Under the pieces are notes generated by a model. The model worked only from the letters and a program-made list of their open reading frames with translations. It had not been told where the DNA came from and did no database searches. From the NCBI GenBank assembly GCA_027065045.1, contig JAMOOX010000111.1, forward strand, positions 1 to 35,396: DNA of 35,396 nucleotides. Reading direction: 5' to 3'. A program made the position numbers and the translations under genes. The number at the start of each line of letters is the position of its first letter. Position 1 is the stretch's first letter. Below, piece by piece: positions 26,288-35,198 of this stretch. Source of the DNA: Campylobacteraceae bacterium (GTDB taxonomy: Bacteria > Campylobacterota > Campylobacteria > Campylobacterales > Sulfurovaceae).

Positions 26288-27292
26288 ATGAGTGAGCATT
26301 TTATTAGAGAGATTGAGATTAAAAATTTTAAATGTTTTAATGATTTCAAAGCAGATGGATTTGGTAGAGTTAATCTTATTGGTGGTAAAAATAATGTTGG
26401 GAAGACGGCTTTTATGGAGGCTATATTTTTAGCTTCTGATATTAAGAGTATTGATTCAATAGATTTTATTAACTCATTTTTTGTAATAGAGACACTTAGA
26501 GAGGTATTAAAGAGTTATAGTGGAGAGATGCTTGTATTAGAGATTATAAAAGTTTTTGAAAAGTATCAAAATATAGAGATTAAAACCAAGGATTTTTATA
26601 TTCACTTAGAGATTCAAAAAGATATGCTACAAGATAAGTTTTTGATAAATGGTAAAGATAGCAGAGTATCAAGAAAGTTAAGCAACGATTTTTTTATAAA
26701 TAGCTATGAATTATGGAATTTTATTCCAAGTTATATAATAGGTAATAAATTAATCTTTTCTATTTTCAATCAAATTAAAAAACAGAGAAAAAAAACTCAA
26801 TTAAATAATATTTTAAAGCAATTTGATAATAATATTTTGGAATTTGAAATTATAGATAATCAACCACAAGTCTTTTTAGATAGTAGTCAAAAATTTCAAA
26901 ATATATTAGAGTTAGGACATGGATTAAAGAGATATATTGTTATTATAGCTTCAATTTTGATTAATAGAGATGGGTTTTTATTTTTAGATGAGATAGAAAA
27001 TGGTATTCATCATAGCCAACTAGATAAACTATGGAATATTATTTTAACTATATCAAAAGAACAAAATGTTCAAGTATTTGCTACAACTCATTCAGAGGAA
27101 TGTATCAAAGCATTAGTTACAGCTAACAAAGAAGATGTAAAAACCTATCAACCAAAAGAGCCTATATTAGAAAATAATGAGATTAAATTTATAGAGTTAG
27201 GTATAGTTGATGGAAAAGTTGACTCTATTATTTTTGATTTTAAAGAGTTGGAAAATGAAGTTGAGCAAAATATGGAGATTCGTGGATGGTAA
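26288..27292 (+). CDS. OLD/ABC-type ATPase, first copy of ATPase-TOPRIM pair
   Basis: A 334-residue ATPase of the AAA_15/AAA_21 (OLD-like) group. It opens with IREIEIKNFKCFNDFKADGF, then Walker A GGKNNVGKT (32-40); a helical insert of about 165 residues; a signature-like LGHGLKR (209-215); Walker B FLFLDEIENG (D234, E235); and the H-switch ATTHS (His268). These ATPases dimerise like SMC/ABC heads and often control a partner effector. The gene lies between hisH and hisA and ends in RGW-stop, whose codons contain the start of the TOPRIM-like gene (ATGGTAA overlap, 7 bases). I do not recognise a named system. It is shorter than typical OLD or AriA proteins and has no fused nuclease, which is supplied by the next gene. 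Confidence 0.85.
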   Translation: MSEHFIREIEIKNFKCFNDFKADGFGRVNLIGGKNNVGKTAFMEAIFLASDIKSIDSIDFINSFFVIETLREVLKSYSGEMLVLEIIKVFEKYQNIEIKTKDFYIHLEIQKDMLQDKFLINGKDSRVSRKLSNDFFINSYELWNFIPSYIIGNKLIFSIFNQIKKQRKKTQLNNILKQFDNNILEFEIIDNQPQVFLDSSQKFQNILELGHGLKRYIVIIASILINRDGFLFLDEIENGIHHSQLDKLWNIILTISKEQNVQVFATTHSEECIKALVTANKEDVKTYQPKEPILENNEIKFIELGIVDGKVDSIIFDFKELENEVEQNMEIRGW

Positions 27293-27834
27293 GGATTTTT
27301 TGTGAGGGTAGTGATGATAAAACCTTTTTACGATTACTACTTAATGATTTAAAAAAATCTCAAAATATTATTGGTCAGCATAATTTTGATTCTATTATAA
27401 AAGTGATGGGTGGAAAATCTAATCTATTAGACAAAAAAAGTTATAAAACAGTAAATAAACAGGTAGGAAAGCAGATTAAAAAAGTCCTATTTGTATTTGA
27501 TTGTGATTTTATAGAAGATGATAATATCTGTGGTGGGTTAGAAAATAGTATAAAGGCGATTGAAAAGCTTATAACTACACTAGATTGGAAAATAGAGGTT
27601 GATTATTATATCTTTAATAAAAATCTTGACTATTTTATTATTGATACAATTGATAAAAAAGAGAACTTTTTAGGGTGTGAAGAGTGTTTTGAACTAAAAG
27701 AGTTAAATAAAAATAGAAAGATTTTAACTTGTATATATAAATCTCTATATCCCAAAAAACCTTTTGATTTTTCACACCCAAATTTCAATGAATTAAAACA
27801 TAAACTAAAAAAATTATTTAAGGAACAAAAATGA
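27286..27834 (+). CDS. TOPRIM-like (DUF3226-type) protein, first copy
   Basis: A 182-residue protein with the TOPRIM pattern: the catalytic-type glutamate in [10 protein letters not shown] (E7), a conserved [10 protein letters not shown], and the DxD strand VLFVFDCDF (D72, D74) followed by [21 protein letters not shown] is shared with its second copy. TOPRIM domains of this kind act as nucleases or bind Mg-phosphate in OLD, PARIS (AriB, DUF4435) and RloB-type systems; which activity applies here is unknown. The DUF3226 name is from memory of the pattern. It overlaps ATPase1 by 7 bases and hisA by 4 (ATGA); its last codons (LFKE) contain the AAGGA (27820-27824) used by hisA. Confidence 0.78.
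   Translation: MVRIFCEGSDDKTFLRLLLNDLKKSQNIIGQHNFDSIIKVMGGKSNLLDKKSYKTVNKQVGKQIKKVLFVFDCDFIEDDNICGGLENSIKAIEKLITTLDWKIEVDYYIFNKNLDYFIIDTIDKKENFLGCEECFELKELNKNRKILTCIYKSLYPKKPFDFSHPNFNELKHKLKKLFKEQK
27820..27833 (+). promoter_or_regulatory. hisA ribosome binding site inside TOPRIM1
   Basis: AAGGA (27820-27824) sits 6 bases before the hisA ATG (27831) and at the same time codes for part of the LFKE end of TOPRIM1. hisA therefore depends for initiation on sequence belonging to the accessory gene. Confidence 0.75.
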
Positions 27835-28538
27835 CAATATTACCAGCAATAGACCTAAAAGATGGAAAAGCAGTAAGACTTAGCAAAGGGCTAATGGAGA
27901 GTGCCAAAATTTATAGTGATGAGCCATGGCAAGTGGCAAAACGGTTTGAAGAATTAGGGAGCGAATGGGTTCATTTAGTAGATTTAAATGGAGCATTCGC
28001 AGGAGAGCCGAAGAACTTAGAGCAGATTAAAAAGATTAGAGAAAACTGTAATCTAAAGCTTGAACTTGGTGGTGGGATTAGAGATGAAGATACAATTAAA
28101 ATGTATTTAGAGTTAGGAATTGATAGATTAATACTTGGTTCAATCGCAGTGAAAAATCCACAATTTGTGCGAGATATGGCAAAAAAGTATCCAATAGTTG
28201 TAGGAATTGATGCTATTGATGGTATGGTGGCTGTTGAGGGTTGGGCAGAGACTTCTGATATGAAAGCTACTGATTTAGCCAAAGAGTTTGCTTCTTGTGG
28301 AGTTGAGGCGATAATCTGTACTGATGTTGGAAGAGATGGAATGATGAGTGGATTAAATTTGGAATTTACCAAAGAGATACAAGAGGTATCAGGATTAGAG
28401 ACAATAGCAAGTGGAGGGCTTAAAGATATGAGTGATATTAATGGACTTATTGAGATGGGTATTGATGGGACTATTGTTGGAAAAGCCTTTTATGAGGGTA
28501 CACTTGATTTAGAAGAGGCATTTAAGGCTACTAAATAA
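27831..28538 (+). CDS. hisA: Phosphoribosylformimino-AICAR ribotide isomerase HisA
   Basis: HisA performs the Amadori isomerisation that makes PRFAR for HisH/HisF. The 235-residue half-repeat TIM barrel has both catalytic aspartates, D8 in [13 protein letters not shown] and D127 in VGIDAIDG, plus phosphate-binding GGGIRDED and [12 protein letters not shown]. It is complete and looks unaffected by its neighbours. Its start overlaps the stop of TOPRIM1 by 4 bases and its stop overlaps the ATG of ATPase2 by one base (TAATG), so a housekeeping enzyme is enclosed between two accessory units with no spacer on either side. Confidence 0.97.
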   Translation: MTILPAIDLKDGKAVRLSKGLMESAKIYSDEPWQVAKRFEELGSEWVHLVDLNGAFAGEPKNLEQIKKIRENCNLKLELGGGIRDEDTIKMYLELGIDRLILGSIAVKNPQFVRDMAKKYPIVVGIDAIDGMVAVEGWAETSDMKATDLAKEFASCGVEAIICTDVGRDGMMSGLNLEFTKEIQEVSGLETIASGGLKDMSDINGLIEMGIDGTIVGKAFYEGTLDLEEAFKATK

Positions 28539-29458
28539 TGGAACAACAAAAACACTTTATCAAAGATATAGAGATTAAAAACTTTAAATGTTTTAAGGAT
28601 TTTAAAGCAGATGGATTTGGTAGAGTTAATCTAATTGGTGGTAAAAATAATGTGGGTAAGACGGCTTTTATGGAGGCTTGTTATATTAATAGACAATATA
28701 CATCACAAGCTATAGCTGATATAATATTTTCCAGATATTTAATAAATTTATTTGATGAATTGTTAAAAGAAGTTGGAATAAAGTATATATTAAACTTTAT
28801 AAATCATAAGGCTAAAGATATTGTAGGTGGTGAAGTAATATCAAATTTGGGTATTTCAGAAATAAAATATTTTGAAAATGAATTAAAGAATGAAAAAATA
28901 TTATCAAATATTATATATTTTGATACAAATATACAATCAAATAAAAGATATGATGAATGGTACTCTATAATTATAGAAAATGGAATTGAAGATAATGTTG
29001 ATAAGCTTATTCAAATATTTGATACAAATATAGATAAATTTAGAATTATAAAATCTCAACCAAAATGTAGAAAAAAAGATGATAAAAAATATTATAATTT
29101 AAATGAATTTGGGGATGGTATTGCTAAAATTATCTCTTTTATTTGCCTTCTTTTAGCAAAAAAGAAAAGCATTGTTTTTATTGATGAGATAGAAAATGGA
29201 ATACATTACACAAATTTAGATGAATTATGGAGAATTATATTAACTATTTCAAAAGAGCAAAATGTTCAAGTTTTTGCCACAACACATTCAGATGAGTGTA
29301 TAGAATCTTATGCTAGAGTGGCTAAGAGTTTGGAAGATGAAGAGATTACTTTTATTGAATTAGGTAAGAATAAAAAAGATGAGATTAGAGCAATGGTATA
29401 TCCTTATGAGTGGTTTATTGATGAGATAGAACAAAATCATGAGGTTAGAGGATGGTAA
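28538..29458 (+). CDS. OLD/ABC-type ATPase, second copy of ATPase-TOPRIM pair
   Basis: A 306-residue paralogue of the 26288-27292 ATPase. Walker A GGKNNVGKT (34-42), signature-like FGDGIAK (191-197), Walker B VFIDEIENG (D216, E217) and H-switch ATTHS (His250) are intact. The first about 47 residues and the stretch from Walker B to the H-switch are nearly identical to copy 1 (both have LTISKEQNVQVFATTHS), whereas the insert between residues 48 and 160 is almost unrelated. A 29-base run is identical in DNA (26348-26376 and 28604-28632). The end EVRGW-stop again overlaps the partner start by 7 bases. Initiation likely uses AAGG in the hisA end (28524-28527). Confidence 0.85.
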   Translation: MEQQKHFIKDIEIKNFKCFKDFKADGFGRVNLIGGKNNVGKTAFMEACYINRQYTSQAIADIIFSRYLINLFDELLKEVGIKYILNFINHKAKDIVGGEVISNLGISEIKYFENELKNEKILSNIIYFDTNIQSNKRYDEWYSIIIENGIEDNVDKLIQIFDTNIDKFRIIKSQPKCRKKDDKKYYNLNEFGDGIAKIISFICLLLAKKKSIVFIDEIENGIHYTNLDELWRIILTISKEQNVQVFATTHSDECIESYARVAKSLEDEEITFIELGKNKKDEIRAMVYPYEWFIDEIEQNHEVRGW

Positions 29459-30024
29459 TTATTGTTGAAGGAAAAGATGATAAATCTTTTATTGTTGCTT
29501 TATTAAATGATTTAAGAAAAAATGGAGAAATAGTACTCCAAGATAATATTAATTTTGATAATTATATTGAGGTAATGGGTGGAAAGTCAAAACTTTTAGA
29601 TAGCAAACATACTAAATATAAAAAAATTCAACTTAAAATAGATAATGATAATATACAAAAAGTTCTTTTTATTTTTGATTGTGATTTTAAAGAAGATGAT
29701 AATATTTGTGGTGGAATGGAAAAATCGTTAGAGTGTTTTAGTAATCTGAAAAAAGAATTAAATTGGAATATAGCAATTAATGTATATGTTTTTAATAAAA
29801 ATTTAGATTACTTCTTGATGGACACAATAAAAGATAAAGATTGTTATCAAGATTTTAAAGGTTTAATCAACTGTTTAGATATTGAGAAATTAAAGCCAAA
29901 TAAAAAACCAATAGCAAATTTATATAGAGATTTATATCCATATCCAGAGTTTGATTTCAAAGATGATAATTTTGAAGATATAAAACAAAAACTAAAAAAC
30001 TTATTTAAGGAAGATAATGGATAA
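29452..30024 (+). CDS. TOPRIM-like (DUF3226-type) protein, second copy
   Basis: A 190-residue paralogue of TOPRIM1, sharing VEGKDDKSF (E6), VMGGKSKLLD, VLFIFDCDF (D76, D78), [10 protein letters not shown] and [14 protein letters not shown]; all candidate metal-binding residues are kept. The C-terminal third differs, apart from the closing LFKE. It overlaps ATPase2 by 7 bases and prmA by 8. AAGGA at 30007-30011, inside its last codons, is the only good ribosome binding site for prmA. The two TOPRIM proteins have diverged along most of their length while keeping the motif core, so the duplication is old or the copies arrived separately. Confidence 0.78.
   Translation: MVIIVEGKDDKSFIVALLNDLRKNGEIVLQDNINFDNYIEVMGGKSKLLDSKHTKYKKIQLKIDNDNIQKVLFIFDCDFKEDDNICGGMEKSLECFSNLKKELNWNIAINVYVFNKNLDYFLMDTIKDKDCYQDFKGLINCLDIEKLKPNKKPIANLYRDLYPYPEFDFKDDNFEDIKQKLKNLFKEDNG
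30007..30019 (+). promoter_or_regulatory. prmA ribosome binding site inside TOPRIM2
   Basis: AAGGA (30007-30011) sits 5 bases before the prmA ATG (30017), within the LFKE codons of TOPRIM2. This repeats the arrangement at TOPRIM1-hisA. Confidence 0.75.
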
Positions 30025-30832
30025 TACATATAACGAACTAACAATTACAATCCCACCTCAAATGGTAGAGTTTGTAGCTGATTATGTATCAAATATATTT
30101 CATGATGGTATTGAGATGGGAAGTGATAATATTATTATTAGAAGCGAAAAAGATATTAGTTATATCAAAGATGGAGTAGAGGCTTTGCTTCATCAATTAG
30201 ATGATAATATGAAATTCTCATTTCAAGAAGAGATTAAAAAAAATGAGGATTGGATAGGGGTATATCAAGATAGTGTAGAACCTGTTGTGGTGGGTAGTTT
30301 TTATGTTAAGCCTAGTTGGTATGAAGATAGAGAGGATAAGCTAAATATTCAAATAGACCCAGCTTTGGCATTTGGTTCAGGGCATCATCCAACTACTTTT
30401 AGTTGTTTGGAGTTTATAGAGAAGTATATAAAAGCAGGGGATAAGGTTTTAGATGTAGGTTGTGGTAGTGGTGTATTAGGACTTGCTTGTGCTAAACTTG
30501 GGGCAGATGTTGATTTATGTGATACAGACCCAATTTCAGTGGAGAGTACAATAGAGAATTTTGAACTAAATAAGAGTAGTTATAATGATATATGGGAGGG
30601 GTCTGTATATAAGAGAAAATCTCAATATGATATGGTAATTGCTAATATTATAGCAGATGTTTTGAAATTAATATCCAAAGATATAGTAAAAGCTACAAAA
30701 GATAATGGTATAATGATACTTTCAGGAATTTTAGATAAAAAGGAAGAGTTAGTACTTAAATCATTTAAAGATTATGAACTAATTGATAGAAAGTTAAAAG
30801 GTGAGTGGGTAACACTCGTATATAAAAAATAG
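30017..30832 (+). CDS. prmA: Ribosomal protein L11 methyltransferase
   Basis: PrmA trimethylates ribosomal protein L11. The 271-residue protein has an N-terminal substrate-recognition domain (1-95), then the class I SAM-binding core: [11 protein letters not shown] (118-127), motif [13 protein letters not shown] (144-155), the acidic LCDTDPIS and motif [13 protein letters not shown], where PrmA has N in place of D. Full length. Starts inside the end of TOPRIM2 (8-base overlap). The prmA-ftsH order is also found in C. jejuni, so the gene lies in its ancestral neighbourhood. Confidence 0.95.
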   Translation: MDNTYNELTITIPPQMVEFVADYVSNIFHDGIEMGSDNIIIRSEKDISYIKDGVEALLHQLDDNMKFSFQEEIKKNEDWIGVYQDSVEPVVVGSFYVKPSWYEDREDKLNIQIDPALAFGSGHHPTTFSCLEFIEKYIKAGDKVLDVGCGSGVLGLACAKLGADVDLCDTDPISVESTIENFELNKSSYNDIWEGSVYKRKSQYDMVIANIIADVLKLISKDIVKATKDNGIMILSGILDKKEELVLKSFKDYELIDRKLKGEWVTLVYKK

Positions 30833-30845
30833 TAAGAGGAACTTG

Positions 30846-32771
30846 ATGAACAACGGAAATAAAAACGATAACAATTTTTTTAATAATAATCCCATATTAG
30901 CATTTATGGTATTTTCAATAGTTATAATATTGGTATTTAAGGTATTAATTGGTGATAATAGTGGTGGTATGAATGATGTAATGGGGCAAAAGAGCAATAT
31001 TATTACAAAGCATGTTAAATACTCTATTATTAAAGATGAGATTAAAAAAGGTAATATTAAAACAGTCAAAATTACACCTAGTAGAATAGAGGCTCGTGGT
31101 GATGGCTTTAGAATGGTAGCTAGTAATATACCTGCTAATGATTTGACACTTATTAAACTTTTAGAAGATAATAATATAGAGTTTGAGGGTGCTATGGGTG
31201 AGGGTATGGTATCAGAACTTATCTCAATGTTACTACCTATATTTATATTTTTTGCAATTTGGATAATCTTGGTTAAGAAGATGCAAAAAGGTATGGGTGG
31301 TGGAATGCTTGGTATGGGTAAATCAGGCACACAAGTAAATTCTGAAAAACCTGATACAAAGTTTGATGATGTAGCAGGAGTAGAAGAGGCAAAAGATGAG
31401 GTCAAAGAGATTGTTGATTTCTTGAAATATCCAGAGAGATATATGGAACTTGGAGCAAAAATCCCAAAAGGGCTTCTATTAGTAGGACCTCCTGGTACTG
31501 GTAAAACTCTATTAGCCAAAGCCGTAGCAGGAGAGGCGAGTGTGCCATTTTTCTCTGTAAGTGGTTCAGGATTTATTGAGATGTTTGTAGGGGTTGGGGC
31601 AAGTAGAGTAAGAGATTTATTTGAACAAGCCAAAAAGGTAGCACCATCTATTATATTTATTGATGAGATTGATGCAATAGGTAAAAGTCGTGCAAGTGGT
31701 GGAAATATGGGTGGAAATGATGAGAGAGAACAGACTCTAAATCAACTTTTAGCTGAGATGGACGGATTTGGTACAGATACACCAGTAATTGTTTTAGCAG
31801 CTACAAACAGACCTGAAACACTTGATGCTGCGTTGCTAAGAGCAGGTAGATTTGATAGACAAGTATTAGTAGATAAGCCTGATTTTGAGGGAAGACTACA
31901 GATACTTAAAGTTCATAGTAAAGATGTTAAACTTGCTTCTAATATTGATATGGAGATAATTGCAAAACAGACATCAGGATTAGCAGGTGCTGATTTGGCA
32001 AATATTATCAATGAAGCAGCTCTTCTTGCAGGAAGACATAATAAAAAAGAGATAGAACAATCAGATTTACTAGAATCAATTGAGAGAACTTTTGTTGGAC
32101 TTGAAAAGAAAAATAGAAAAATAAGTGATTTAGAGAAAAAAATTGTATCATATCATGAGAGTGGTCATGCTTTAATGGCAGAACTTACAAAAGGGGCTAC
32201 AAGAGTAACAAAAGTATCTATTATCCCTAGAGGATTGGGTGCTTTAGGATATACTCTACACTTACCTGATGATGAAGATAGATTCTTGAAACAAAAATTT
32301 GAACTTTTAGCAGAGATTGATGTACTTTTAGGTGGTAGAGCTGCTGAAGAGGTATTTTTAAATGATATTAGTACAGGTGCTAGTAATGACCTTGACCGTG
32401 CTACTGCGATAATCAAAGATATGATTACAGTTTATGGTATGAGTGATGTAGCAGGACTTATGGTACTTTCACGAACTCAAAGTTCATTTTTAGGTGGTGG
32501 AATGGTATCAAATGATTATAGTGATAAGATGTCAGAAAATATTGATGAGTTTATAAGATTATCACTTGATAAACATTATGAAGATACCAAAGCTACTCTT
32601 AGAGAGTATAGTGGTGCTATTGAAGAGATGGTAAAAGTGCTTCTTGATGTAGAGGTAATTGAGGGTAATACAGTAGTATCTATTATCGATAAGTTTGAAA
32701 AAGAGAATGGTATGGAGAGTAGATTAGCCCATACTAAATCAATAGATTCTCTATTAGAAAAAAAGAGTTAA
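30846..32771 (+). CDS. ftsH: Membrane-bound ATP-dependent zinc protease FtsH
   Basis: FtsH degrades membrane and short-lived cytosolic proteins. I use the ATG at 30846; the TTG at 30843 is only 2 bases from AAGAGGA (30834-30840), while the ATG is 5 bases away. The 641 residues contain an Asn-rich start, membrane segments at about 16-36 and 124-143 with a short periplasmic domain between, Walker A GPPGTGKT (214-221), Walker B IIFIDEID, second region of homology with RAGRFDRQV, and the zinc motif HESGH (437-441). The Gly/Met-rich [10 protein letters not shown] linker follows the second membrane segment. All catalytic residues present. Confidence 0.97.
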   Translation: MNNGNKNDNNFFNNNPILAFMVFSIVIILVFKVLIGDNSGGMNDVMGQKSNIITKHVKYSIIKDEIKKGNIKTVKITPSRIEARGDGFRMVASNIPANDLTLIKLLEDNNIEFEGAMGEGMVSELISMLLPIFIFFAIWIILVKKMQKGMGGGMLGMGKSGTQVNSEKPDTKFDDVAGVEEAKDEVKEIVDFLKYPERYMELGAKIPKGLLLVGPPGTGKTLLAKAVAGEASVPFFSVSGSGFIEMFVGVGASRVRDLFEQAKKVAPSIIFIDEIDAIGKSRASGGNMGGNDEREQTLNQLLAEMDGFGTDTPVIVLAATNRPETLDAALLRAGRFDRQVLVDKPDFEGRLQILKVHSKDVKLASNIDMEIIAKQTSGLAGADLANIINEAALLAGRHNKKEIEQSDLLESIERTFVGLEKKNRKISDLEKKIVSYHESGHALMAELTKGATRVTKVSIIPRGLGALGYTLHLPDDEDRFLKQKFELLAEIDVLLGGRAAEEVFLNDISTGASNDLDRATAIIKDMITVYGMSDVAGLMVLSRTQSSFLGGGMVSNDYSDKMSENIDEFIRLSLDKHYEDTKATLREYSGAIEEMVKVLLDVEVIEGNTVVSIIDKFEKENGMESRLAHTKSIDSLLEKKS

Positions 32772-32781
32772 AATATCTATT

Positions 32782-33639
32782 ATGATGTTGAAGCAGATTA
32801 AAAAAGCAGGTTTTATCCTAAAGCCAAATTCACCAGAGATTAGAGATACCTATATTGGTATCAAAAAACTCTTTAATAAAAGAGGTATAGAGGTAGTACT
32901 AGATAATAGAAGTGCCTCTATGATTTCTAAGAGTGGAATAAAGTTTAAAAAAATGTGTAAAGAGGTAGATTTTTTGGTATCATTAGGTGGTGATGGCACA
33001 CTTCTATCTCTTGTAAGACGAAGTTATGGATATGACAAGCCAGTATTAGGTATCAATGCAGGAAACTTAGGATTTTTAGCCGATGTCAAACTTGATGAAG
33101 TTGATGAGTTTTTGGATAATCTACTCAAAGGTAATTATAGAATAGATGATAGAATGATGATGAGTGCCAAACTTCACAAAGCCAATTATACAGAACAGTT
33201 TTATGCCTTTAATGATATTGTAATCACAAGACCAACAATATCTAAAATGGTAAAAATTGATGCCTATATTGATGAAGAGAACTTTAATACTTATAGAGGA
33301 GATGGATTAATTGTATCTACCCCCACTGGTTCTACGGCTTATTCATTAGCATCAGGTGGGCCTGTAATGTATCCACTTACCAAAGCTTTTATATTATCGC
33401 CAATATCCCCACATTCTCTTACTCAAAGACCCCTTGTAGTCCCAACTGACTTTAGGATTGAGCTAATATCCCCACAAGATAGAGTAATTGCTATGGTAGA
33501 TGGACAAGATGACTATATAATGGAAGTCAATGATAGATTAGAGATTACAATAGCATCTATGGGTGCTAAACTATTACACAAAAAAGAGAGTAATTATTTC
33601 TCTGTTTTAAGAGAAAAACTATTTTGGGGAGATAGATGA
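32782..33639 (+). CDS. nadK: NAD kinase
   Basis: Phosphorylates NAD to NADP. The 285 residues carry the GGDGTLL motif (69-75), GINAGNLGFLAD, NDIVITRP, the glycine-rich DGLIVSTPTGSTAYSLASGG and PTDFRIEL. Length is typical. The gene starts 10 bases after ftsH with a doubled ATG; no strong ribosome binding site precedes it, so it may depend on ftsH translation. It overlaps recN by four bases (ATGA). nadK next to recN is a pairing known from many bacteria. Confidence 0.96.
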   Translation: MMLKQIKKAGFILKPNSPEIRDTYIGIKKLFNKRGIEVVLDNRSASMISKSGIKFKKMCKEVDFLVSLGGDGTLLSLVRRSYGYDKPVLGINAGNLGFLADVKLDEVDEFLDNLLKGNYRIDDRMMMSAKLHKANYTEQFYAFNDIVITRPTISKMVKIDAYIDEENFNTYRGDGLIVSTPTGSTAYSLASGGPVMYPLTKAFILSPISPHSLTQRPLVVPTDFRIELISPQDRVIAMVDGQDDYIMEVNDRLEITIASMGAKLLHKKESNYFSVLREKLFWGDR

Positions 33640-35177
33640 GTAGGTCTATAATTAAGAGAATATATATAAAAGAGCTTCTATTTTTTGATACTTTAGAACT
33701 AGAATTTGATAGTGGATTAATTGTATTTACAGGTGCAAGTGGAGCAGGTAAGTCTATGCTTATATCATCACTTCTCTCTACATTTGGATTAGACACACCC
33801 AAAGCATCAATGTGTGAAGTAATATTAGAAAAGTTTAATAGCCTAGAACTTGATAGCTATGATATTGATGATGAGTTTAGTATCAAAAGTATCAAACGAG
33901 ATAAGCTAAGATACTATATTGATGGACAAAAAATATCCAAAAAATCCCTACAATCCCTATTTAAACCACCATTTGTAAGCTACCTATCTGTAAGAGATAG
34001 AGAGGGCTTTAGTAGTGATAATCTACTCTCTATCATTGATAATATTATCATCAAAGATAATAGAGTTTTCAAAAAAGAACTTAGAGAGTATAAAAAACGA
34101 TTTAAAATATATCAAGATAAACTCAATCAACTACAAGACCTTAGAGATAACCAATCTAAAATCAAAGATTTAATAGAGTTTGCCACATTTGAAATAAATA
34201 AGATTGATACAATCAACCCAAAAGTAGGCGAAGAAGAAGAGCTTCTAAGACTCAAACAACAACTATCAAAAATAGATAAAATCAAAGAAGCAATAGATGG
34301 CTCACAAGGAATATTTGAGTTTGAAACCCAACTAATAGAGGCATACTCCCTAGTAGATAAAGATAGCAGTTTTATCAATGATACATTCACCCAAATAAGA
34401 GCAGATTTTGATGATATAAACAACCTATCACAAGAGTTAGAAGATACAGATATAGAAGAGCTACTCAATAGAATAGAGCAAATATCATCACTAATAGAGA
34501 GATATGGCTCAATCCAAAATACAATAGATTATAGAGAAAAAAAACTTCAAGAACTAGATAAATACAAAAATATATCTTATGATATGAGAGCATTAGAAAA
34601 CTTTGTAGAGTTAGAGTATCAAGAGCTTATAAACTTAGCATATAGATTAGATAGCACAAGAAGAGAAGCCTCTATAAACATAGAAGAGTATCTATATGAG
34701 TATCTAAAAGAGCTAAAGCTCTCACGAGTAAATTTTATATTTACCCAATCATCTCTATCAAGCTTAGGTAATAGCACAGTAGATTTATCCATAAATAACT
34801 CAATAGCCTCAACTCTAAGTGGAGGAGAGTTTAACCGTCTAAGATTAGCACTAATGGTAGTAGTAATGCAAAGAGGTGCAAATAGCCAATCAGGAGTAAT
34901 AATATTAGATGAGATAGATGCCAATGTAAGTGGAGACGAATCAATAGCCATAGCCAACTTAATACACAAACTATCACAAAAATATCAAATATTCGCCATA
35001 TCCCACCAACCCCACCTAAGTGCCAAAGCCAACCAACATATTTTAGTGACTAAAACTCAAAATGGTGGAGAGGTAGAGGTATTAAATAGAGATGGTAGAA
35101 TACAAGAGATAGCTAGAATTATAGCAGGAGAGAGAGCAAATAGCGAAGCTTTGGAGTTTGCTAGGAATTTGATATAG
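33636..35177 (+). CDS. recN: DNA repair protein RecN
   Basis: An SMC-like ATPase for double-strand break repair. The 513-residue protein has Walker A TGASGAGKS (32-40), a coiled-coil arm (about 140-360; many heptads with L/I and K/E, containing EFATFEINKID-like helices), the ABC signature TLSGGEFNRLRLAL, Walker B VIILDEIDANVSGDES and the H-loop region IFAISHQPHLSAKA. Slightly shorter than the 550-residue forms of other bacteria but normal for Campylobacterota. It is the last complete gene in the window and ends at 35177; a different kind of DNA begins right after. Confidence 0.95.
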   Translation: MSRSIIKRIYIKELLFFDTLELEFDSGLIVFTGASGAGKSMLISSLLSTFGLDTPKASMCEVILEKFNSLELDSYDIDDEFSIKSIKRDKLRYYIDGQKISKKSLQSLFKPPFVSYLSVRDREGFSSDNLLSIIDNIIIKDNRVFKKELREYKKRFKIYQDKLNQLQDLRDNQSKIKDLIEFATFEINKIDTINPKVGEEEELLRLKQQLSKIDKIKEAIDGSQGIFEFETQLIEAYSLVDKDSSFINDTFTQIRADFDDINNLSQELEDTDIEELLNRIEQISSLIERYGSIQNTIDYREKKLQELDKYKNISYDMRALENFVELEYQELINLAYRLDSTRREASINIEEYLYEYLKELKLSRVNFIFTQSSLSSLGNSTVDLSINNSIASTLSGGEFNRLRLALMVVVMQRGANSQSGVIILDEIDANVSGDESIAIANLIHKLSQKYQIFAISHQPHLSAKANQHILVTKTQNGGEVEVLNRDGRIQEIARIIAGERANSEALEFARNLI

Positions 35178-35178
35178 G

Positions 35179-35198
35179 GTAGGGTGTTTTCCAATGCC
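35179..35198 (-). repeat. Degraded reverse copy of the hairpin element at 26250
   Basis: Reading the plus strand, GTAGGGT then GTTTTCC then AATGCC corresponds, with small gaps and changes, to the reverse complement of the 26250-26274 element (GTAGGGT, GTTTCCC, AACGCACC). It starts two bases after the recN stop, just as the other copy lies in a gap following a housekeeping gene. The match is by eye. Confidence 0.35.
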
